From Bacteriovoracaceae bacterium (GTDB lineage: Bacteria; Bdellovibrionota; UBA1018), in the NCBI GenBank assembly GCA_947446835.1, contig CANFHS010000010.1:1-19151 (forward strand): DNA of 19,151 bases. The letters are read 5' to 3'. Position 1 is the first letter of the stretch, and each line of letters begins with the position of its first letter. Under the pieces are notes generated by a model. That model made no database searches. It worked only from the letters and a program-made list of their open reading frames with translations, and was not told the origin of the DNA. Positions 6,803-14,760 of this stretch are shown here, piece by piece. Made by a program: the position numbers and the translations under genes.

Positions 6803-9364
6803 ATGACGCATCCGAATCAGCAGGCAGAACGGATCCAGGGCGGAAGTCCCGCGGTCACCCGGGCCATGGAAATCCTGGGCGGGGCGGCCAGCCTCATCGG
6901 CATCGGCGGCCTGATCCTGCTCATGGCCCAGAGCGCCTGGTCGGCGCCCGGCGACAACCCGGGCTTCCAGGGCGGCAGCCGCACCTTCACGAACCCCTAC
7001 GCGGCACCCGCCACGCCTCCTCCCAGCGACAGCTTCTTCGATGACGAGGAAGACGAACCGGTGTTCGGCGACGAATTCCCCCAGGGCGGGAGCGCGAACA
7101 CGGCCCAGGGCCGTGGCGCCGACACGGGCGCGGGCGGCCGGAGCCGTGGCGCCCCCGCCGGCGGCGGAATCCAGGTCGGTGGCACCACTCCGGGCGGGGT
7201 GATCCCGGCCCAGAAGGCCCCGCAAGCCCTGAAAGTGGACACCGAGACCGCCGAGGGCTGCAAGGAAACCATCACGGACTTCAACTTCCCCGACGCGGAC
7301 ATCCTCGACATCGCCAAGACCCTGGGCAAGCTCGTCGGCAAGAACTTCATCCTCGACAAGGATGTCAAAGGCCGCGTGACCATCATCTCCAACTCGGCCA
7401 TCACCTGCGGCGAGGCCTGGAAGGCCTTCCTGACGGCGCTGGACATCAACGGCTTCGCGCTGATCCCATCGGGCGCCTACATCCGCATCGCGCGCCAGCG
7501 CGACGCCCGCGACAAGCAGCTCAAGACCTACACCGGCGAGTACTCGCCCGACACCGACGCGCTCATCACGCGCGTGTTCCCCCTCAAGTACCTGTCGGCC
7601 GAGGAAGTGGCCCGCAACTTCCGCAGCTTCATGCCCGCCAACTCGCGCATCATCCCCTACGAGCAGACCAACACGGTGATCGTGACCGACACTGGCTCGA
7701 ACATCGCCAAGCTGTCCAAGCTGCTCGAAATCCTCGACATCGAGGGCTATGACGCCGGCATCGAGGTCATCACGGTGAAGTTCGCCGGCGCCGCCGACCT
7801 GGCCAAGCTCATCGACACGCTGATTCCCGGCGCCCCCGCGGGCGGCGCTGGCGGGGCTCCCCGGTTCGGGGGCGGCGGCGGTGGCCGTTTCGCCTCCCGG
7901 CGCACCAAGGAAGGCGGCATCATCAACACGATCATCGCCGATGAGCGCACCAACAGCCTCATCGTCCACGCCAACTCCAAGGGCGCCGACCAGGTGCGCG
8001 AGCTCGTGGCCCGCCTCGACCAGAAGCTGCCGTCCTCGGCCGGCGGCGGACGCGTCCACGTGCTCTACCTGCAGTTCGCGGACGCCGAGCAGATCGGAAA
8101 CACGCTGAACAACCTGTCCCAGACGTCCTCCTCGGCTCCCCGCTCCGGCGGCATGGGCGGATCCGGAACGGGCACGGGTTCCAACCCGGTCCAGGCCTCG
8201 CTCTTCGAAGGTGCGATCAAGGTGTCGCCCGACAAGGCCACCAACTCGCTCGTGATCACCGCCTCTCCCTCGGACTTCACCACCGTCCAGCGCGTGGTGA
8301 ACAAGCTCGATATCCCGCGCGACCAGGTCTACGCCGAAGTGGTCATCATGGAAGTCAACCTCGGCCGGGACTTCCAGTTCTCGACCAACGTGATCAACCC
8401 GTCCAACGGGATCGCCTTCATGCCCAGCACCGACCTCCTGGAGTTCGCGGCCAACCCGTTCGCCCAGAAGGGCGCCATCATCAACTTCCGCAGCGGGGAG
8501 TCGCGGACGCTGACGGTGAACGGCCAGTCGGTCCAGGTGTCCAACGTCACCGGCCTGATCCGGGCGCTCCAGACCAATTCGAACGCCAACGTGCTGGCCA
8601 CCCCCCAGATCCTGACCCTGGACAACACCGAGGCCACCTTCGAGACCAGCGAGAAGATCCCCTATCCGACGACCACGGCCGTGCAGGGCTCGGTGTCCAC
8701 GTCGGTGTCCAAGGAAAACGTGTCACTCACCGTGACCCTCAAGCCCCAGATCAACAAGATCTCCAATTTCGTGAAGCTGGACGTGAAGACCAAGCTGGCC
8801 GACATCAGCCAGCGCGAGCTGCCGGCCCAGGTCAAGGACCTGGCCTTCGCGACCACCGAGCGCAACGCCACCACCTCCATCGTGGTCGCCGACCAGGACA
8901 CCGTGGTCCTGGGCGGACTGACCCGCGACAACCAGCAGGAAACCGTTTCCAAGGTCCCGATCCTGGGCGACATCCCGCTGCTGGGCTGGCTGTTCAAGGC
9001 CCGTCGCACCACGGTCACCAAGACCAACCTGCTCATCTTCATCACCCCGACCATCATCCGCCAGTACGAGTCCATCCGGGCCGTCCTGGACAAGAAGCTC
9101 AGGGAGCGCGACGAGTTCCTGGAGAGCAGCACGGGCGGCGACGATCCGCTCCGCAAGTACCGGGACAACATGGTCCGCGGGCTGAAGGACGTGAAGGAAA
9201 TCACCTCGGCCAAGCCGGTCCGCAGCTTCACCATCGACCGCGACGACCTGGCCAACACGGTTCCCGGCGAGACCGCCGAGCCGGCAGCCCGGCCGGTTCC
9301 GGCGCCCGAACCGGCCATCGTCCCGGCACCGGCCCAACCCGCCCCACCCGCGGCCGGGCAATGA
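6803..9364 (+). CDS. gspD: type II secretion outer-membrane secretin GspD
   Basis: GspD forms the multimeric outer-membrane channel through which folded exoproteins leave. The protein is 853 residues. A signal peptide has its hydrophobic core at about 23-43 and an AWSA cleavage region near residue 48. An acidic then Gly-rich low-complexity stretch (about 50-140) follows. N0 spans about 150-235, N1 about 253-315, N2 about 320-410 with a Gly-rich loop at 343-362, and N3 about 415-505. The secretin core (about 506-755) includes VPILGDIPLLGWLFK and the ending TNLLIFITPTII. A Pro/Ala-rich tail of nearly 100 residues closes the protein, where pilotin-binding S-domains sit in other species. C153 and C202, both in N0, could form a disulphide. 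The start at 6803 is supported by a GAGGA site and gives a better signal peptide. Confidence 0.97.
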   Translation: MTHPNQQAERIQGGSPAVTRAMEILGGAASLIGIGGLILLMAQSAWSAPGDNPGFQGGSRTFTNPYAAPATPPPSDSFFDDEEDEPVFGDEFPQGGSANTAQGRGADTGAGGRSRGAPAGGGIQVGGTTPGGVIPAQKAPQALKVDTETAEGCKETITDFNFPDADILDIAKTLGKLVGKNFILDKDVKGRVTIISNSAITCGEAWKAFLTALDINGFALIPSGAYIRIARQRDARDKQLKTYTGEYSPDTDALITRVFPLKYLSAEEVARNFRSFMPANSRIIPYEQTNTVIVTDTGSNIAKLSKLLEILDIEGYDAGIEVITVKFAGAADLAKLIDTLIPGAPAGGAGGAPRFGGGGGGRFASRRTKEGGIINTIIADERTNSLIVHANSKGADQVRELVARLDQKLPSSAGGGRVHVLYLQFADAEQIGNTLNNLSQTSSSAPRSGGMGGSGTGTGSNPVQASLFEGAIKVSPDKATNSLVITASPSDFTTVQRVVNKLDIPRDQVYAEVVIMEVNLGRDFQFSTNVINPSNGIAFMPSTDLLEFAANPFAQKGAIINFRSGESRTLTVNGQSVQVSNVTGLIRALQTNSNANVLATPQILTLDNTEATFETSEKIPYPTTTAVQGSVSTSVSKENVSLTVTLKPQINKISNFVKLDVKTKLADISQRELPAQVKDLAFATTERNATTSIVVADQDTVVLGGLTRDNQQETVSKVPILGDIPLLGWLFKARRTTVTKTNLLIFITPTIIRQYESIRAVLDKKLRERDEFLESSTGGDDPLRKYRDNMVRGLKDVKEITSAKPVRSFTIDRDDLANTVPGETAEPAARPVPAPEPAIVPAPAQPAPPAAGQ

Positions 9365-9367
9365 TGC

Positions 9368-9391
9368 TATGAGTGCCATGGTATGAGTGCC
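9368..9391 (+). repeat. duplicated start region with micro-ORF before gspE
   Basis: TATGAGTGCC occurs at 9368-9377 and again at 9382-9391, 14 bases apart. The first copy opens a five-codon reading frame (M-S-A-M-V, 9369-9386) whose TGA overlaps the gspE ATG (9383) as ATGA. The gspE start has no clear Shine-Dalgarno sequence, so translation may be handed over from gspD or from this micro-ORF. Confidence 0.55.
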
Positions 9392-11119
9392 GAGATGGGA
9401 ACCCAGACCTCGATCCGACTGCAGTCCGCTCCCCGACTGGGCGAGATCCTGCTCCAGCACACCTCGCTGACGCAGGCCCAGCTGGACGAGGCGCTCGCCA
9501 TCCAGGCCAAGGAAGGCGGGCTGCTGGGGGACATCCTGATCAAGCGGCAGATGATCCTCCCCCACGAGATCATGCGCGCCCTTTGCATCCAGATCGGCCT
9601 GAAGTTCATCGAGGACCTGAAGCCCAACGAGATCGACCCCAAGCTGGTGGCCAAGATCCCCATCAACTACGCCAAGTCCAAGGAGATCCTGCCCCTGGGC
9701 ACCCTGGCCGGCCCCAAAGGCGAGACCCTGCAGGTGGCCGTCTCGGACCCCTTCAACGACACCGTCATGGACGACCTGCAGGTGCTGACTGGCATGCCGG
9801 TCCAGATCCTGGTCTCGACCTCCATGCGCATCCAGGACGCCATCAACCGCGTCTATGAGCGTTCCAGCGCCAACCTGGTGGACAATATCGCGGGCGAGTT
9901 CGAGGAAACCTACGACCTCGAAGGGCCGATCGACATCCTCGAGGCCACCGAGGACGACGCCCCGGTCATCAAGTTCGTGAACTCGATCCTGTTCCGGGCG
10001 GTCAAGGAAAAGGCCTCGGACATCCACATCGAGCCCTACGAGAAGGAATTCGTGGTCCGCTTCCGGGTGGACGGCGTGCTCTACGACGTGATCCGGCAGC
10101 CCAAGCGCGCCCACGCCGCCATTTCCTCGCGCATCAAGGTGATGGGCCAGCTGGACATCGCCGAGAAACGTCTGCCGCAGGACGGCCGCATCAAGGTCAA
10201 GATCGCCGGCAAGGACATCGACATCCGTCTTTCGACAGTCCCGACCAATTACGGCGAACGGGTCGTGATGCGTATCCTGGAGCAGTCCTCGACCGTGCTC
10301 GAGCTCGAACAGCTCGGTTTTTCGGAGCGTTCCCGGAACCTGATCGAGAAGCTGATCTTCCGCAAGTACGGCATCATCCTGGTCACCGGCCCCACCGGCC
10401 ACGGCAAGTCGACCACGCTCTCGGCCTGCCTGGTCAAGCTCAACTCGCCCGAGCGCAACATCATGACGGTCGAGGACCCGATCGAATACCAGATCCCGGG
10501 CGTGAACCAGGTCCAGGCCAACCCGAAGATCGACTTCACCTTCGCCCGCGCGCTGCGCGCCTTCCTGCGCCAGAACCCGGACGTGATCATGGTGGGCGAG
10601 ATCCGCGACAAGGAAACCGCCGAGATCGCCATCAACGCCTCCCTCACCGGTCACATGGTGCTTTCCACCCTGCACACCAACGATGCTCCGGGCGCCGTGA
10701 CCCGGCTGGCCGACATGGGCGTCGAGCCGTTCCTCGTGGCCTCGTCCCTGCTCGGCGTCATCGCCCAGCGCCTCATCCGCCGCGTCTGCACCAAGTGCCG
10801 GCAGCCCCATGTGCCCAGCGAGTTCGAGATGACGGAACTGGGCATCAGGTCGCTGCCCCCGGGCGCCACCGTGTTCAAGGCCATGGGCTGCGCTTCCTGC
10901 TCCCAGAGCGGCTACTCGGGCCGTACCGTCATCCACGAGCTGATGCCGCTGGACGACAAGATCCGCTCCCTGATCGTGCGCCGCGAGGACGCCGGCGCCA
11001 TCAAGAAGGCCGCCGTGGCCGCCGGGATGATCACGCTCCGCGAGGACGGCATCCAGAAGGTCATCAACGGCATCACCACCATCGATGAGCTGATGCGTGC
11101 CACCCACGCCGAGGTGTAA
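9383..11119 (+). CDS. gspE: type II secretion ATPase GspE
   Basis: GspE is the cytoplasmic hexameric ATPase that drives pseudopilus assembly, held at the membrane by GspL. The protein is 578 residues. The N-terminal T2SSE domain spans about 18-160. The PAS-like N2 part of the motor (about 195-300) contains ASDIHIEPYE and the arginine-rich FRVDGVLYD segment. Walker A is GPTGHGKST (336-344), with H replacing the usual S at the fifth position. The Asp box is around VEDPIEY (363-369), Walker B is IMVGEIRD (402-409) and the His box is STLHTNDA. A tetracysteine zinc site (C469, C472, C503, C506) is present as in many GspE and PilB proteins. It starts at ATG 9383, in a duplicated sequence, without a clear ribosome site. 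gspF follows ten bases after its stop. Confidence 0.97.
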   Translation: MSAEMGTQTSIRLQSAPRLGEILLQHTSLTQAQLDEALAIQAKEGGLLGDILIKRQMILPHEIMRALCIQIGLKFIEDLKPNEIDPKLVAKIPINYAKSKEILPLGTLAGPKGETLQVAVSDPFNDTVMDDLQVLTGMPVQILVSTSMRIQDAINRVYERSSANLVDNIAGEFEETYDLEGPIDILEATEDDAPVIKFVNSILFRAVKEKASDIHIEPYEKEFVVRFRVDGVLYDVIRQPKRAHAAISSRIKVMGQLDIAEKRLPQDGRIKVKIAGKDIDIRLSTVPTNYGERVVMRILEQSSTVLELEQLGFSERSRNLIEKLIFRKYGIILVTGPTGHGKSTTLSACLVKLNSPERNIMTVEDPIEYQIPGVNQVQANPKIDFTFARALRAFLRQNPDVIMVGEIRDKETAEIAINASLTGHMVLSTLHTNDAPGAVTRLADMGVEPFLVASSLLGVIAQRLIRRVCTKCRQPHVPSEFEMTELGIRSLPPGATVFKAMGCASCSQSGYSGRTVIHELMPLDDKIRSLIVRREDAGAIKKAAVAAGMITLREDGIQKVINGITTIDELMRATHAEV

Positions 11120-11128
11120 GACACGATC

Positions 11129-12349
11129 ATGGCACCTCTCTACGACTACAAGGCGCTCGACTCCGCAGGCAAGAACCAGAAGGGCATTGTCGAGGCCGAA
11201 AACCAGAAGGCGGCCCGCGGAAAGCTCAAGAAGCAGGGCCTGATCGTCGTCGAGATCCGCGAAAAAAGCGCGGCGGCGCAGGCCCAGGCGCAGGGCGGAC
11301 TTCCCTTCATCGGCGGCCGCGCCAGCGTGAAGGACGTGGCCATGATGACGCGCCAGCTGGCGTCGCTCGTCAAGGCGAACATCCCGCTGGTCGAGGCCCT
11401 GACCGCGCTGGTCGAGCAGACCGAGAAGCCGGTGCTGAAGGTGGCGCTGGCCCAGGTCCGCCAGGACGTGAACGAGGGCCTTTCGCTGGCCAAGGCCATG
11501 GGCAAGCACCCCAAGGTCTTCGACACCATCTTCATCAACATGATCGAAGCGGGCGAAAGCTCGGGTACCCTGGGCCTCGTGATGCTCCGTCTGGCCGACC
11601 TCAAGGAGGCCCAGATGCGGCTCCGCTCCAAGGTCATCAGCGGCATGACCTACCCCGGCCTGATGATGGGCGTGGCCGTGTTCCTGCTGATCGCCATCTT
11701 CACTTTCGTCATCCCGAAGCTGACCAAGGTCTTCGAGTCCATGAACAAGCCCATGCCGGTCACCACCAAGGTGCTGATCGCCGTGTCGGACACCCTGACC
11801 ATGTACTGGTACGTGTTCGCCGCCGTCACCTTCGGCGCGGTCTGGTTGTTCCGGCGCTGGAGCACCTCCAGCACGGGGCGCCCCCGCTGGGACGCCTTCA
11901 AGCTCACGGTCCCGGTCTTCGGACCCCTGATCCGGATGATCGCGGTGACGCGATTTTCGTCGACCATGGCCACCCTGCTGGGCGCCGGGGTGCCCATCCT
12001 GACGGCGATGTCCATTTCCAGGAACCTCGTCGGGTCCATCCCCATCGCTAACGCAGTGCAAAGTGCCCGGGACAACATCACCGAGGGCCAATCGATCGCG
12101 GAGCCCCTGCGGCGGTCCGGGGAGTTCCCCCCCCTGGTCATCCACATGATCGCCATCGGAGAAAAAACCGGAGAGCTGCCAGGCATGTTACAGAACGTGG
12201 CTGAAACCTACGAAGAGCAGGTCAACGCCCGGATCGAAGGGATGACCGCCCTGCTCGAACCCCTCATGATCATCGGCATGGGCGGGGTCGTGGGCTTCAT
12301 CGTTCTCTCGATTTTCGTTCCACTTCTTGAGATCAGTAACATTTCCTGA
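11129..12349 (+). CDS. gspF: type II secretion inner-membrane platform protein GspF
   Basis: GspF is the polytopic core of the assembly platform and couples the GspE motor to pseudopilin insertion. The protein is 406 residues, the usual length. A short N-terminal YDYKALD segment is followed by two homologous T2SSF cytoplasmic domains (about 68-190 and 272-395), each holding the [ML]-x-x-[AG]-E-x-[ST]-G type motif (MIEAGESSGTL at 138-148 and MIAIGEKTGELP at 340-351). Membrane segments are at about 174-195, 224-242 and 378-400. The nearest purine-rich site, GAGGTG at 11111-11116, is 12 bases from the ATG, so coupling to gspE translation is likely. The last 300 bases use more A/T-rich codons than the rest of the gene. 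gspG begins 14 bases later with its own strong ribosome site. Confidence 0.97.
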   Translation: MAPLYDYKALDSAGKNQKGIVEAENQKAARGKLKKQGLIVVEIREKSAAAQAQAQGGLPFIGGRASVKDVAMMTRQLASLVKANIPLVEALTALVEQTEKPVLKVALAQVRQDVNEGLSLAKAMGKHPKVFDTIFINMIEAGESSGTLGLVMLRLADLKEAQMRLRSKVISGMTYPGLMMGVAVFLLIAIFTFVIPKLTKVFESMNKPMPVTTKVLIAVSDTLTMYWYVFAAVTFGAVWLFRRWSTSSTGRPRWDAFKLTVPVFGPLIRMIAVTRFSSTMATLLGAGVPILTAMSISRNLVGSIPIANAVQSARDNITEGQSIAEPLRRSGEFPPLVIHMIAIGEKTGELPGMLQNVAETYEEQVNARIEGMTALLEPLMIIGMGGVVGFIVLSIFVPLLEISNIS

Positions 12350-12354
12350 AGGAG
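12349..12354 (+). promoter_or_regulatory. strong ribosome-binding site of gspG
   Basis: AAGGAG overlaps the gspF stop codon and lies nine bases before the gspG ATG. It is among the best Shine-Dalgarno sequences in the operon, consistent with high expression of the major pseudopilin. Confidence 0.7.
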
Positions 12355-12363
12355 ATCTCCCCC

Positions 12364-12858
12364 ATGCAGAAGACTTTGCAGCAGCTGACCCGTCGTCTGA
12401 AGGCCCTCCGGGTCCGCACCGCCTCGCTGGCCCTCGACCAGCAGGGCTTCACCCTGACCGAAATGCTCATCGTGATCGCCCTGATCGCGCTGGTGGGCAC
12501 GTTCGTCACCACCAACGTGATCAGCCGGTACAACCGCGCCAAGGTCGACGCCACCAAGACCCAGATCCGCCAGCTGGGCGTGATCCTCGACGACTTCCGC
12601 CGCGAGTGCGGCTTCTACCCCTCGACCGAGCAGGGCATGGACGCTCTCGTCCAGAAACCCACCGCCGGCCGCGAGTGCAAGAACTACGACCCCGAAGGCT
12701 ACATCAAGGGCAAGAAGGTCCCGAAGGACGCCTGGAGCAACGATTTCATCTACACTTCCGACGGGAACAAGTACGAGATCAAGTCGTTGGGTTCCGACGG
12801 CAAGGAAGGCGGAGAAGGCATTGAGAAGGACCTGTCTTCCAACGAGCTCGAAGGCTGA
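12364..12858 (+). CDS. gspG: major pseudopilin GspG
   Basis: GspG is the main subunit of the T2SS pseudopilus. The preprotein is 164 residues. The prepilin peptidase site is G28/F29 (QQGFTLTEM), with glutamate E33 at mature +5, followed by the hydrophobic helix to about residue 50. The 28-residue basic leader is long compared with the usual leader of under ten. The family segment YPSTEQGMDAL is at 85-95, and the C-terminal calcium-loop region is SLGSDGKEGGEG (141-152). C82 and C105 are both in the globular head and could form a disulphide. The 3' end overlaps gspH by 38 bases. Confidence 0.95.
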   Translation: MQKTLQQLTRRLKALRVRTASLALDQQGFTLTEMLIVIALIALVGTFVTTNVISRYNRAKVDATKTQIRQLGVILDDFRRECGFYPSTEQGMDALVQKPTAGRECKNYDPEGYIKGKKVPKDAWSNDFIYTSDGNKYEIKSLGSDGKEGGEGIEKDLSSNELEG

Positions 12859-13471
12859 TCCGGCCCTCCGGCCGCACGAGGCCGGTTTCACGCTGGTGGA
12901 GCTGCTGGTCGTCGTGGCCCTGATCGGGCTCATCGGCTTCTTCGCGCTCCCCAGCGTGACCAACTTCTTCAAGCTCTCGCTGAACTCGGCCTCCCGCGAG
13001 ATGGCCTCCATCATCAAGGAGGCCTACAACTCCACCGCGATGAGCGGCAAGGTGCACCGCCTGGTCCTGGACCAGAAGGAAGGCAAGTACTGGGTCGAGG
13101 TCGCCGTGGGAGAGGTCCTGCTCGACACGGCCGAGACCCGGGAACGTGAGCAGCGGCGCCTGCGGTTCGCCCGCTCCGACGAAAAGCCCAAGGACTCCGG
13201 CTTCCAGCTGGACCGGGGCGTGACCCGCAAGAAGATGTCGCTCCCCCGGGGCGTGGAATTCGAGGACGTGGTCACGGAGCAGAGCCCCGAGCCCGTCCAG
13301 GGCACCACGGCCTACGCCCACTTCTTTCCCCACGGCATCACCGAGCAGACGGTCATCCACCTCAAGGACGGCCAGCAGCACCAGATCACCCTGGCCATCG
13401 CCTCGCTCCTGGGGCGGACCCGCCTCATCGAGCGCTACGTCAAGCCGGAGGAGGCCTATGGACCGCGTTGA
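12821..13471 (+). CDS. gspH: minor pseudopilin GspH
   Basis: This type IV-pilin-like minor pseudopilin is thought to sit in the tip complex of the pseudopilus. The preprotein is 216 residues. The cleavage site is G22/F23 (EAGFTLVEL), with glutamate E27 at +5 and a hydrophobic helix to about residue 45. The rest is a hydrophilic beta-rich head. The only plausible start upstream of the cleavage site is TTG at 12821, inside the gspG reading frame, with GGAG six bases before it. This gives a 38-base overlap and likely translational coupling. Assignment to GspH rests on position (between G and I) and length, since sequence beyond the pilin helix is poorly conserved in this family. Confidence 0.87.
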   Translation: MRRTCLPTSSKADPALRPHEAGFTLVELLVVVALIGLIGFFALPSVTNFFKLSLNSASREMASIIKEAYNSTAMSGKVHRLVLDQKEGKYWVEVAVGEVLLDTAETREREQRRLRFARSDEKPKDSGFQLDRGVTRKKMSLPRGVEFEDVVTEQSPEPVQGTTAYAHFFPHGITEQTVIHLKDGQQHQITLAIASLLGRTRLIERYVKPEEAYGPR

Positions 13472-13994
13472 GCGCCGGGCGCGCCTCGGCGAGGCCGGCT
13501 TCACCCTGCTCGAGACCATGATCGCCATGGCCATCATGATGGTCGCCTTTGCCTCGATCCTGATGGTCGAAAGCTCGAGCATCAACACGTCGGGCAAGGC
13601 CAAGCAGATGAACGTCATCACCATGCTGGCCAAGAACCTCATGGTGGAAACCGAGTACTCCTTCGAAGGAAAGACCTTCGACGAGTACAAGAAGGAGGAG
13701 TCCGGGACCTTCCCCGAGCCGTACCAGGATTTCTCGTGGAAACGCGAGGTCAAGGAGGTCAAGTTCCCGGAGCTGGGCGCCGGAGGCTCAGGCTCCTCGT
13801 CAGGCGACAAGGGCGAGGCCCTGGCCCAGGACGAGGCCTCTCGCCAGCTCACGCAGCTCCTGACCAAGTACCTGTCGCAGTCGGTGCGCGAAGTGACGGT
13901 CACCATCAAGGTGAAGCGCGGCACGGGCGAGCAGAGCTACGCAGTTTCAACCTATTGGGTAGACCTGAATCATGAGTTCGCCCTCAGCCAATAA
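13458..13994 (+). CDS. gspI: minor pseudopilin GspI
   Basis: GspI is a minor pseudopilin; in characterised systems it forms the tip trimer with GspJ and GspK. The preprotein is 178 residues. The cleavage site is G14/F15 (EAGFTLLETM), with E19 at +5 and a methionine-rich helix (about 20-37). The head carries a Gly/Ser-rich loop (about 107-117) and ends with VTIKVKRGTGEQSYAVSTYW, a typical GspI ending strand. The gene overlaps gspH by 14 bases and gspJ by 23. GGAGGAGG (13447-13454) precedes the ATG closely. Confidence 0.9.
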   Translation: MDRVERRARLGEAGFTLLETMIAMAIMMVAFASILMVESSSINTSGKAKQMNVITMLAKNLMVETEYSFEGKTFDEYKKEESGTFPEPYQDFSWKREVKEVKFPELGAGGSGSSSGDKGEALAQDEASRQLTQLLTKYLSQSVREVTVTIKVKRGTGEQSYAVSTYWVDLNHEFALSQ

Positions 13995-14760
13995 ACAGGG
14001 TTTCACCCTGCTCGAAGTGCTGATCTCGATCGTGCTCCTGGTGGTCATTTCACTGGCCATCTACCAGGCCACGACCTCGACCTACCGGCTGCGCGATTCG
14101 CTGCTCAACGAAGGCGACTTCAACAACGCCATCCGCCTGGCCATGCAGCTCATCGATCGCGACGTGGCGCAGATGTACACCCCGGCGCTGCAGCTGCCCG
14201 CGCCCCAGCCCACCCCGAGCGGCATGCCCACGCAGCAGGAAATGCAGTCCCCCGCCGAGGAAGCCCAGCCCACGCAGTTCTGGGGCGGCTACCTCGACAA
14301 GAGCGGCGCCCGGGCCATGCGGTTCGTGGGCACCGAAAACCGCCTCAGCTTCGTGGCCGCATCGAACCTGCGCATCCACCGCGACGCCCCCGAAAGCGAG
14401 TTCCTGAAGGTGGTCTACGAGCTGCAGGACGACCCCGAGCGCGGCGACGGCATCGAGGGCAAGGTCCTGGTCAAGACCGCCAGCCCGAATGCCTTCTCGG
14501 AAGACGACAGCAAGGACAGGCTGCGCCACACCTACCGCCTGGTGCGCGGGGTGCGGAAGTTGCGCTTCCGGTACTGGCGCAAGGACAAGGACAACGGGTG
14601 GAGCAGCTCCTGGGACAGCGATGCACCCGACACCAAGGACATCTACCCCGACCTGATCGAAGCCACCGTGGAGGTGGCGGGCCCCGGGCGCCTCACCTAC
14701 GAGGGCGTCTACAAATTCCGACCGGAGATCCCCCTGCGTGGACTTGATCCCAGCACCTGA
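13972..14760 (+). CDS. gspJ: minor pseudopilin GspJ
   Basis: The preprotein is 262 residues with a short leader ending KQG, cleavage at G10/F11, E15 at +5 and the helix LLEVLISIVLLVVISLAI. The head includes a Pro/Gln-rich stretch (about 69-102) and the GspJ-like core RLVRGVRKLRFRYW, corresponding to the family's L-x-x-V-x-x-L-x-F-x-Y-x motif. It ends shortly after YKFRPEIPL. In known systems GspJ binds GspI and GspK in the quasi-helical tip. The ATG lies inside the end of gspI, and the 3' end overlaps gspK by 23 bases. Confidence 0.92.
   Translation: MSSPSANKQGFTLLEVLISIVLLVVISLAIYQATTSTYRLRDSLLNEGDFNNAIRLAMQLIDRDVAQMYTPALQLPAPQPTPSGMPTQQEMQSPAEEAQPTQFWGGYLDKSGARAMRFVGTENRLSFVAASNLRIHRDAPESEFLKVVYELQDDPERGDGIEGKVLVKTASPNAFSEDDSKDRLRHTYRLVRGVRKLRFRYWRKDKDNGWSSSWDSDAPDTKDIYPDLIEATVEVAGPGRLTYEGVYKFRPEIPLRGLDPST

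Noticed and set aside
6410..8059. Long minus-strand frame opposite gspC-gspD
   Set aside because: Antisense shadow of two recognised genes, Gly/Ala/Val/Asp-rich without domain signals.
8723..12145. Open frame of about 1140 codons on the minus strand opposite gspD, gspE and gspF
   Set aside because: It is the antisense of three certain T2SS genes. Its composition (D, G, H, L, V-rich repeats) is what G/C-biased codons give in the complementary frame, and it matches no family I know.
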